DNA of 64,000 nucleotides from NCBI RefSeq assembly GCF_026626335.1, contig NZ_JAPNTZ010000005.1:372001-436000 (forward strand), given 5' to 3'. The number at the start of each line of letters is the position of its first letter. The stretch's first letter is position 1. The notes beneath the pieces were generated by a model. It saw only the letters and a list, made by a program, of their open reading frames with translations. It searched no databases and had not been told where the DNA came from. This document shows, piece after piece, positions 17,234 to 26,296 of this stretch. The DNA is from Paractinoplanes pyxinae. GTDB taxonomy: Bacteria > Actinomycetota > Actinomycetes > Mycobacteriales > Micromonosporaceae. Position numbers and translations under genes: made by a program.

Positions 17234-18544
17234 TCAGCTGTTCCGGAGCAGACGGTCGAGCACACGCACGCCGAACTTTAGCCCCTCGACCGGGACCCGC
17301 TCGTCGATGCCGTGGAACAACGAGGCGAAGTTCAGGTCGGCGGGAAGCCGCAGCGGGGCGAACCCGAAGCAACGGATGCCGAGAGTCGAGAACGCCTTCG
17401 CGTCCGTGCCGCCCGACATCAGGTACGGCACGGTACGCGCACCCGGATCCTCGGCGCGCAGCGCGGCCCCCATCGCGTCGACCAGCGCGCCGTCGAACGA
17501 CGTCTCCACGGCCGGCTGCTGGTGGACGTGTTCGATCTCGATGTCGGGCCCGATCAGATCGCGCAGGGCGGCCAGGAACGAGTCGGCCTCGCCGGGCAGC
17601 GTGCGGCAGTCGATCGTGGCCGACGCCCGGCCCGGAATGACGTTGTCCTTGTAGCCGGCCTCGAGGCGGGTCGGGTTGGCCGTGTTCCTGATGGTGGCGC
17701 CGATCAGGTTGGCGATCGGGCCCAGCTTGGCGATGGCCAGCTCGGGCTCGGCCGGGTCGATGTCGATGTGCAGCGCGTCGCCGACCTGCTCGAGGAAGGC
17801 CCGCACGGTCGGCGTGACGACGGTCGGGAACCGGTGGTGGCCGACCCGGGACACCGCCTCGGCCAGGTTGGTGACGGCGTTGTCGTCGTGGATGAACGAG
17901 CCGTGGCCGGGGCGGCCGGTGGCGTGCAGGCGCAGCCAGTCCAGCCCCTTCTCGGCCGTCTGCACCAGGTACAGCCGCAGGTCGTCGTTCACCGTGTAGG
18001 AGTACCCGCCGACCTCGCCGACGGCCTCGGTGCAGCCCTCGAACTTCTCGCGGTGGTTCTCGACCAGCCACTGCGAGCCGTACTGCATGCCGGCTTCCTC
18101 GTCGGCGGTGTAGCAGAGCACGATGTCGCGCGGGGGGACGTAGCCCGTACGGGCCCAGTCGCGCACCACCGCGAGCATCATCGCGTCGAAGTCCTTCATG
18201 TCGATCGCGCCGCGGCCCCACAGGTAGCCGTCCTTCTCCTCGCCCGAGAAGGGGTCGACCGACCACTCGCTCGCGTCGGCCGGCACCACGTCGAGGTGGC
18301 CGTGCACGAGCAACGCGCCGCGGCTGCGGTCGACCCCGGGGATGCGGGCGATCAGGTTGGCCCGCTTCGGCGCCGACTCGTGCAGCTCGACCTCGATGCC
18401 GGCGTCGGTCAGCTTCGCGGCGACGTACTCGGCGGCGACGCGCTCACCGACCGTGGTGCGCGGGTCGCCGGTGTTGGTGGTGTCGATGCGCAGCAGGTCA
18501 CGGCAGATGCCTACGACCTCGTCGGCGGCGGCGGTGGTCTCCAT
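17234..18544 (-). CDS. M20-family metallopeptidase
   Basis: The 436-aa hydrolase has the M20 two-metal site in order: His in VHGHLDVVP with its Asp, the bridging Asp in WGRGAIDMKDF, the general base and metal ligand Glu-Glu in TADEEAGM, and the late His in ALLVHG/FGFAPL regions. A lid or dimerisation domain lies about residues 195-310. Members are aminoacylases, carboxypeptidases or dipeptidases; the substrate is not evident. There is no signal peptide, so it acts in the cytoplasm. The acidic hypothetical gene follows in the same operon. Confidence 0.92.
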   Translation of the reverse strand: METTAAADEVVGICRDLLRIDTTNTGDPRTTVGERVAAEYVAAKLTDAGIEVELHESAPKRANLIARIPGVDRSRGALLVHGHLDVVPADASEWSVDPFSGEEKDGYLWGRGAIDMKDFDAMMLAVVRDWARTGYVPPRDIVLCYTADEEAGMQYGSQWLVENHREKFEGCTEAVGEVGGYSYTVNDDLRLYLVQTAEKGLDWLRLHATGRPGHGSFIHDDNAVTNLAEAVSRVGHHRFPTVVTPTVRAFLEQVGDALHIDIDPAEPELAIAKLGPIANLIGATIRNTANPTRLEAGYKDNVIPGRASATIDCRTLPGEADSFLAALRDLIGPDIEIEHVHQQPAVETSFDGALVDAMGAALRAEDPGARTVPYLMSGGTDAKAFSTLGIRCFGFAPLRLPADLNFASLFHGIDERVPVEGLKFGVRVLDRLLRNS

Positions 18545-18621
18545 CGCCCCTTCTTACCAGCAGCATGTAACAAGCCTTTAGTCAGATCAAAGGGCGGGGG
18601 GCGGGGCGGTCGGACGGGCCT

Positions 18622-18648
18622 GTTTATCTGGAGCAGTGGTCGGGGTAA
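18622..18648 (+). promoter_or_regulatory. Possible SigB/F-type promoter of the hemerythrin gene
   Basis: GTTT at 18622-18625 and GGGTAA at 18643-18648 are separated by 17 bases. That is close to the SigB/F pattern GTTT-N14-16-GGGTAT/C, but the spacing is slightly long and the last base is off. Transcription would begin near the GTG start at 18659, giving an almost leaderless message. Confidence 0.3.
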
Positions 18649-18658
18649 TGCGGCGCGC

Positions 18659-19246
18659 GTGTCTTCCTTGAATCTTCCTCCGCTGCCGCCGGTGGGTGGC
18701 GAGACCACCGGCCGCAACGTCGTCGACGTGATCACCGAGGAACACCGCGAGCTGCTGGAGCTGTGCGACCGCCTGGTCGCCGCGCCCGACGACAAACGCC
18801 TGGCCGGTGTCGTGATCGCCGAGCTCTCGCGCCACCTGAGCGCCGAGGAGCAATACCTCTACCCCGCCGTACGCCGAACTGTCCCCGGCGGCGAGGAGCT
18901 CACCGAGCGCGAGCTGGCCGAGGACCACCAGCTGTTGATCACTCTGCAACAACTGCAGAAAGAACTGTCGGCCGACAGGATCCGGGCCGTCGCCGACGCC
19001 GTACGCCGGCACGTGGACGCCGACGCCGAGGAGTTGCTGCCCGTCCTCGTGCAGATGGTGCCGATCGAGGACCTGATCCGCGTCGGCAACCGCTTCGAGA
19101 CGGCCGAGGAGGCGGCGCCGACCCGCCCTCATCCGGGCACGCCGTCGGCCCCGCCGTGGAACAAAGTGGTCGATCCGGCCGTCGCCGTTGTGGACAAACT
19201 GCGCGATGCAGTCACGCGCCGGACGACGTACGCCAAGGATTTGTAG
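18659..19246 (+). CDS. Hemerythrin-domain protein
   Basis: The 195-aa protein carries a bacterial hemerythrin/HHE cation-binding four-helix bundle: VVDVITEEHRELLEL, then LSRHLSAEEQYLYPAV, ELAEDHQLL and AVRRHVDADAEELLPVL, giving the His/Glu ligands for a di-iron centre. Such proteins sense or scavenge oxygen, NO or iron. A Pro-rich linker follows residue 150 and the C-terminus is basic. GTG 18659 is the likely start; the frame extends far upstream across the opposite-strand peptidase gene without support. A candidate stress-sigma promoter precedes it. Confidence 0.88.
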   Translation: MSSLNLPPLPPVGGETTGRNVVDVITEEHRELLELCDRLVAAPDDKRLAGVVIAELSRHLSAEEQYLYPAVRRTVPGGEELTERELAEDHQLLITLQQLQKELSADRIRAVADAVRRHVDADAEELLPVLVQMVPIEDLIRVGNRFETAEEAAPTRPHPGTPSAPPWNKVVDPAVAVVDKLRDAVTRRTTYAKDL

Positions 19247-19346
19247 GCATTACACCGGATTGGTTAACCCATTTGTCACAAGTGGGGGATCTTTCACCGC
19301 GCCATAGGGCTAGCCTTCGATGTCTTCCAGGTCCTAACGTCACGTT

Positions 19347-20336
19347 ATGAACCTGGAGCTGCGGCATCTCAAGGTGGTCTGCGCCATCGCGGAGACCGGC
19401 AGCGTCACCAAGGCGGCATCGCAGCTCGGGCTGGCCCAGCCGGCCCTGACCGCGCAGCTGCAGCGCATCGAACGCACTCTGGGCGGCCCGCTGTTCGAGC
19501 GGGACCGTCGCGGCGCCCGGCCCACGGCGCTGGGCGAGCTGGTGCTGGCCCGGGCCCGGGTGCTGCTGCCGGCCATGAAAGGTCTGCAGGACGAGGCGGC
19601 CCGCCTGGCCGGCGCGTCCGGGGCCGACACCATGAGCCGCTACCGCATCGGGGCGCTGGGCGGCCCGATCATCGGCGGCATGGTGTCCCGGCTCTCCCAG
19701 GCCCAGCCCGAGGCCCAGATCACCACCCACGCCTCCTACTACGTCGACGACCTGGCCAACATGGTGCTGGCCGGCAAGCTCGACTACGCCCAGGTCGGCG
19801 TGTGCGGCGACGCCTTCCCGTCGGCCGACTACGGGCTAGTCTGGCAGACGATCGCCATCGACGGCATCTGCGCGCTGATGCCCGAGGACCATCCGGGCGC
19901 CAAAGAGGTCGACGTCGACCTGGCCGAACTGGCCTCGGAGTCGTGGGTGGCGGCCACCGGGGACGGCTGCTTCGGCGACTGCTTCGCGGCGGCCTGCGCC
20001 CGGGCCGGCTTCACCCCGCGGCGCATGCTCGAGAGCGACGTCCGCGGCTGCGTCGACATGGTCGAGTCGGGCATGGCGCTCGCGCTCTGCCAGGGCACGT
20101 TCCGGCCGCCGCCGGGGCTCACCTCGCGCCCGCTGCGCGGCGCCCCGCTGCGCTGGCGGCTGGTGCTGGGCTGGCATCCCGACTCGCCGGCCGCTTTGGG
20201 CGCCGACAAGATGATGGAGATGGCCCAGGAGGCCTATCAAGAGGTCGTGGAGCGCAACCCCGACTTCGTCGACTGGATGGCCGACCACCCGCAACTGGGC
20301 GTGGTCCGCGGCTTGACCACGGCGCACGAGAAATAG
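19347..20336 (+). CDS. LysR-family transcriptional regulator
   Basis: The 329-aa regulator starts MNLELRHLKVVCAIAETGSVTKAASQLGLAQPALTAQLQRIER, the LysR winged helix, followed by a PBP-like effector domain. The middle contains an unusual CGDAF and GDGCFGDCFAAACARAGF stretch with several cysteines, which could be redox-active. The effector and targets are unknown; the neighbouring genes are not an obvious divergent target. The perfect palindrome GGTTAACC at 19262-19269 lies 77 bases upstream and could be its own operator. A shared terminator follows. Confidence 0.9.
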   Translation: MNLELRHLKVVCAIAETGSVTKAASQLGLAQPALTAQLQRIERTLGGPLFERDRRGARPTALGELVLARARVLLPAMKGLQDEAARLAGASGADTMSRYRIGALGGPIIGGMVSRLSQAQPEAQITTHASYYVDDLANMVLAGKLDYAQVGVCGDAFPSADYGLVWQTIAIDGICALMPEDHPGAKEVDVDLAELASESWVAATGDGCFGDCFAAACARAGFTPRRMLESDVRGCVDMVESGMALALCQGTFRPPPGLTSRPLRGAPLRWRLVLGWHPDSPAALGADKMMEMAQEAYQEVVERNPDFVDWMADHPQLGVVRGLTTAHEK

Positions 20337-20337
20337 A

Positions 20338-20368
20338 AAAGGGGCCCGGCGCGATGCCGGGCCCCTTT
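20338..20368. terminator. Bidirectional hairpin terminator
   Basis: A perfect 13-bp stem (20338-20350 with 20356-20368) with a GCGAT loop lies between the convergent LysR and Clp ATPase genes. A-rich bases on one side and T-rich bases on the other suit termination from both directions. Confidence 0.85.
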
Positions 20369-20380
20369 CTCGTACGTGGA

Positions 20381-22912
<2,532 letters not shown>

Positions 22913-23026
22913 ACGTCTTCTCTTCTCTTCTTCTCGTAACTTCCGTCCGTGACGGGTCGGTACCCCGCCGCGCACGCCCCGTATCAGCGCTGTGTGCCAG
23001 CCCTCCATTCCCGATTTCCGGGAAAA

Positions 23027-23047
23027 GTTGACTCGGGTAGGCTCAAC
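23027..23047. promoter_or_regulatory. Possible HspR/HAIR-like inverted repeat
   Basis: GTTGA and TCAAC flank an 11-base gap (23027-23031, 23043-23047). The geometry matches the actinobacterial HAIR element, CTTGA-N11-TCAAG, that HspR binds before heat-shock genes, although the outer bases are swapped. It lies between the divergent Clp ATPase and NYN genes, 4 bases before the NYN ATG. TAGGCT at 23038-23043 could be a -10 for a leaderless NYN message, so the element may be only promoter sequence. Confidence 0.25.
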
Positions 23048-23050
23048 TTC

Positions 23051-23431
23051 ATGACCGTACCTCTGGTGGTCGTCGACGGGGCCAACGTCGTCGGTTCCGT
23101 CCCCGACGGATGGTGGCGCGACCGCGCCGGGGCCGCCGAACGGTTGCGCGACGCGCTGGCTCCGGTGCTCGCCACCGGTCTCCCCGATCTTCCCGCCCCG
23201 ATCGAGATCGCGCTGGTCGTCGAGGGTAAGGCGCGTGAAGTCGGCGCCACTGACAACGGCATTTCCGTCGTACGGGCGTCCGGCTCGGGCGACGATGCGA
23301 TCGCCGATTTGGTACGCGTCTCGGCGCCCACGCGGCGGGTCGTGGTGATCACCGCCGACCGCGGGCTGCGCGACCGGGTCACCGCCTTCGGCGCCGAGGT
23401 GAGGGGCCCCACAAGCGTCCCGCGCCGCTAG
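23051..23431 (+). CDS. NYN/PIN-like nuclease domain protein
   Basis: The 126-aa protein is a single NYN/PIN-fold domain: VVVDGANVVG at the N-terminus, an acidic residue in VVEGKAREV, and VVVITADRGLRDRVTAFGAEV at the C-terminal side, giving the acidic metal-binding cluster of the nuclease fold. Databases sometimes call such proteins NTP pyrophosphohydrolase; the sequence fits a small RNA nuclease better. ATG 23051 is probably leaderless or nearly so. A short open frame follows 9 bases after its stop. Confidence 0.8.
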   Translation: MTVPLVVVDGANVVGSVPDGWWRDRAGAAERLRDALAPVLATGLPDLPAPIEIALVVEGKAREVGATDNGISVVRASGSGDDAIADLVRVSAPTRRVVVITADRGLRDRVTAFGAEVRGPTSVPRR

Positions 23432-23440
23432 GATGTGAGC

Positions 23441-23611
23441 GTGATCGCACGCCCGGTGACCCGCGTCTGGGCTCCCGCTGGGAGCTGGATCACCCCCGCG
23501 CTGCCGCTCTACGGCGACGATCACGAGCGCCGCGACTTCGCGCCCGCACGTTCACTCCGCGATCTGCCCCTCTGGGCGCCTCCGCCGCTCTGGCCCCCGT
23601 GGCCGGCCTGA
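23441..23611 (+). CDS. Small Trp/Pro-rich protein, hypothetical
   Basis: A 56-codon frame from GTG 23441 begins VIARPVTRVWAPAGSWI and ends LWAPPPLWPPWPA. Codon third positions are strongly G/C as in neighbouring genes, and it follows the NYN gene by 9 bases, so it looks like a translated operon member. It has five tryptophans and many prolines but no signal peptide or membrane segment. I do not recognise it. Ribosome-site support is weak (AGGATG upstream), so it could also be non-coding. Confidence 0.45.
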   Translation: MIARPVTRVWAPAGSWITPALPLYGDDHERRDFAPARSLRDLPLWAPPPLWPPWPA

Positions 23612-23664
23612 GCCGCCTCCTTTCTCTTTCTTCTCGCGGTCCGCGATCCTCGGAGTGAACCCCC

Positions 23665-24861
23665 ATGTCTGCCCTGCCCGCCGAGCGGGCCGGCGCCCGT
23701 GCCGTGCTGCGCCAGCCCTTCGTGCCCCTCGTCCTCACCGCCAGCCAGATCGGGCGCCTGCCGCTGGGCGCGGCGCCGCTGGCCCTGCTGCTGTTCGCGC
23801 GCGAGTCGGTCAGCCTCGTCGTCGCCGGGGCGCTGGTGGCCGTCTTCACCGCCGGGATGGCCGTGGGCGCGCCCGTGCTGGCCCGCGCGGTCGACCGCTG
23901 GCGGCAACCCCCGATTCTGTACGGGTCGGCTGCCCTGTCGGCGGTCGGCTACGTCATCGTCTCGCTCGCCCCGGGACGCCCGCTGGTGATCGGGCTCGGC
24001 GCCGCGCTGGCCGGGCTGGGCACCCCGCCGCTGGAGGCGTGCCTGCGCGCGCTGTGGCCGGCCCTGGTGCCGGCGAACACCGTGCACGCCGCGTACGCCC
24101 TGGACATCGCCCTGCAAGAGGTCATCTTCGTGGCCGGGCCGCTGGTGACCCTGGCCGCCGTGGCGATCGGCGGCCCCACGGCGGGGCTCTACGCGGCGGC
24201 GATCTTCCAGCTGGTGGGCGTCGTCGCCTTTGTGCGCGCCCCGGCCGTACGTGAATGGCGCGGGACCAGCACTCACCGCCACTGGCTGGGTCCGTTGCGG
24301 GCTCGGCGACTGGCCGTGATGGTGACCGGCATCGCGTTCGCCGGGGCCGCGGTCGGCAGCATCCCGGTGGTGCTGACCGGGTACGCCGAGGCGGCCGGCG
24401 ACCGCTCGCTGACCGGCTGGCTGCTGGCCGCGCAGGCCGGTGGCGCGCTGGTCGGTGGCCTGCTCTACACCCGCGCGACTCCCGGCGGCCCGCGCCGGCT
24501 GCCGTTGCTGGCCGCCCTGTTCGCCGTCGGGTACCTGCCCCTGCTGATCGCGCCGGGCACTGCCGCCATGACCGTCCTGCTGGTCCTCAGTGGTGTCATG
24601 CTCCCGCCGCTGCTGACCGCCGTCTTCCTCAACGCCGATCGGCTGGCCCCGCCCGGCACCGCCGTGGAGGCGTTCGCCTGGATCATGACCGCGTTCAGCG
24701 TGGGCAGCGCCCTGGGCGCAGCCGCGGCCGGCCCGCTGACCGACACCGGCGTACGCGTCGGCTTCGCCTTCGCCCCCGTGGCTGCCCTGTTCTGCATCGC
24801 CGCCATGGCCGCCACCGTCCACACCCGCCACCGCGCCCGGGAGCCGCGCTCGCGGGGGTGA
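23665..24861 (+). CDS. MFS transporter
   Basis: The 398-aa protein has about twelve hydrophobic helices in two halves. The first begins near residue 18 (PLVLTASQIGRLPLGAAPLALLLF), with a loop ARAVDRWRQPPILYG resembling the MFS motif A between helices 2 and 3; a central basic loop (REWRGTSTHRHW) separates the halves. It is likely a drug or metabolite exporter driven by the proton gradient; the substrate is unknown. The 249 bases after it hold no recognisable gene, only a possible TAGTCT -10 at 25063-25068 for the next cassette. Confidence 0.9.
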   Translation: MSALPAERAGARAVLRQPFVPLVLTASQIGRLPLGAAPLALLLFARESVSLVVAGALVAVFTAGMAVGAPVLARAVDRWRQPPILYGSAALSAVGYVIVSLAPGRPLVIGLGAALAGLGTPPLEACLRALWPALVPANTVHAAYALDIALQEVIFVAGPLVTLAAVAIGGPTAGLYAAAIFQLVGVVAFVRAPAVREWRGTSTHRHWLGPLRARRLAVMVTGIAFAGAAVGSIPVVLTGYAEAAGDRSLTGWLLAAQAGGALVGGLLYTRATPGGPRRLPLLAALFAVGYLPLLIAPGTAAMTVLLVLSGVMLPPLLTAVFLNADRLAPPGTAVEAFAWIMTAFSVGSALGAAAAGPLTDTGVRVGFAFAPVAALFCIAAMAATVHTRHRAREPRSRG

Positions 24862-25110
24862 AAAGATCGCCCGTGAGCTGCACTGATGGTTCCGTGCGGG
24901 GCCGGTGGGCAGTAACTCTCAGGATTCATTCCTGTTCAGTCAGCGGTCGGATCTCGGACTCGGGCGGCGCCGGTGATGCGTACGGGTATGACCCTTTCCA
25001 ATAGGGACGATCGGGCCGCTCGGATGGGGGGCGGCCCGGGCAGCCGGGAAAGGGCGTGGCAGTAGTCTGGCGTGAAGAGTCGAGTTCCCCTTAGCAGGAG
25101 GCACAACGCG

Positions 25111-25371
25111 GTGGCGAGTGTCGCTGAAGTCAAAGCGGCTGTGGATGCTGCACTGCAGCAGGTCACCGAGGGGCAGCAGGCCATACAGGCCGCCCGGGAG
25201 AAGCTGGGCGAGGCTCAGCAGAGCCTGGCCGCCGCGCTCGAAGGCAGCGGCAGCGACGCGGTCGGCACCGCGCACGCCTCGCTGTCGCAGGCCGACCAGT
25301 CGCTCGAGGACTGCCTGAGCGCGACGCTGCAGGCCGTCGAGCAGGCACAGACCTACACGGCGCAGCTCTGA
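25111..25371 (+). CDS. Small all-helical protein, Esx-sized, first gene of FtsK cassette
   Basis: The 86-aa product is Ala/Gln-rich and predicted to be two amphipathic helices: residues about 3-48 (VAEVKAAVDAALQQVTEG onward), a Gly/Ser turn GSGSDAVGT near 51-58, and a second helix to the end (AVEQAQTYTAQL). Size and helix-turn-helix hairpin shape resemble WXG100/Esx secreted proteins, but the WxG turn and the C-terminal YxxxD/E signal are absent. GTG 25111 is preceded by AGGAGG (25096-25101). It lies 4 bases before the next gene in a cassette with an FtsK-like ATPase, so it may be its substrate or adaptor. Confidence 0.82.
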   Translation: MASVAEVKAAVDAALQQVTEGQQAIQAAREKLGEAQQSLAAALEGSGSDAVGTAHASLSQADQSLEDCLSATLQAVEQAQTYTAQL

Positions 25372-25375
25372 CGAG

Positions 25376-26263
25376 ATGTCGCTGATCCAGGACCTCGGCG
25401 CCCAGCTCCGCGCGACCTCGGAGGAGCTGCCCACCGGTCAGATCACCGTCGCGCTCGAGAAGCTGCGCAGCGCCACCGAACTGCTGATGTGGGTGCGCGA
25501 GACGTCGGTCGACCCGGTCGGCGTGCCGCAGCTGGGCAACGCCACCGAGCACGCCGAACGGGCCGCGGCCGCGATCCGCCTCGCGCAGGACTCGATCGCC
25601 CGCTACCTCGCGAGCATCGGACTGTCCGGCGATGCCGCCGCTCCGCCCGACCGCGATTGGAAGGCCGGCCTCGAACAGCCCGAGAAGGTGCAGCCGCAAG
25701 AGGCGGAGGCCGCTCCCCCGCCCGAGCAGCTCGGCCCGTGGTGGCAGCAGCGGGTGACCCAGCTGACCGGCGAGCCGGCGCCCGAGAAGCGTGAGGGCGA
25801 GAAGGGGCCGGACACGGCCGAGCTGCTGCGGCGGGTCGCCTCGGGGGTCCGGGCCGGCGACCGCGCCCGCCTCGGCCGCGAGTTGCACGGGGTGAACGCC
25901 TCGACCGGTCTGGCCCTGTCGGCGGTCAGTTCGCCGGTGCTGAGCCGCCTGGCCGGTGACCTGCTCGGGCACGAGCCCCGGCCCGAGGACGTGCCCCGGC
26001 TGCGTTCGGCGGCCGAGGGCCGGGTCCGATCGCTGCTGCCGGGCACCTCCCCGGCCGTACTGGAAACGTTGATCGCCCGCATCTGCCGCGTGCCGGCCCA
26101 GGGGTCGTCGGGCAGCCCGGCCACCCACCCGGCCGACAGCGCCGTCACCGCCGGCGTGCTCACCGGCGTCCTGCTGGCTCGCCTGGGCCGCGACGCGGGC
26201 ACGCTCGACGCGTCCGCACCCGACCCGGTGCGCCGCCCCACCGAGGCCACCGACCAGCGATGA
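25376..26263 (+). CDS. Helical hypothetical protein of FtsK cassette
   Basis: The 295-aa soluble protein has an N-terminal helical half (residues 1-85, SLIQDLGAQLRATSEELPTGQITVALEKL), a Pro/Glu-rich linker (about 95-140) and a C-terminal helical domain (about 145-250, LLRRVASGVRAGDRARLGRELHGVNASTGLAL). I recognise no family. It starts 4 bases after the 86-aa gene and 33 bases before the ATPase gene; the strict order suggests a subunit or chaperone of the same machine, perhaps like the EspG-type chaperones of ESX systems, though nothing in the sequence proves that. Confidence 0.78.
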   Translation: MSLIQDLGAQLRATSEELPTGQITVALEKLRSATELLMWVRETSVDPVGVPQLGNATEHAERAAAAIRLAQDSIARYLASIGLSGDAAAPPDRDWKAGLEQPEKVQPQEAEAAPPPEQLGPWWQQRVTQLTGEPAPEKREGEKGPDTAELLRRVASGVRAGDRARLGRELHGVNASTGLALSAVSSPVLSRLAGDLLGHEPRPEDVPRLRSAAEGRVRSLLPGTSPAVLETLIARICRVPAQGSSGSPATHPADSAVTAGVLTGVLLARLGRDAGTLDASAPDPVRRPTEATDQR

Positions 26264-26296
26264 CGCACGAGACGACGACCGGGAACGGGCCGAACC

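Noticed and set aside
19185..19200. DnaA box inside the hemerythrin gene
   Set aside because: A single match to TTGTCCACA (reverse strand) within a coding sequence is expected by chance.
24980..24988. GGGTAT as a stress-sigma -10 element
   Set aside because: No GTTT lies at 14-17 bases upstream.
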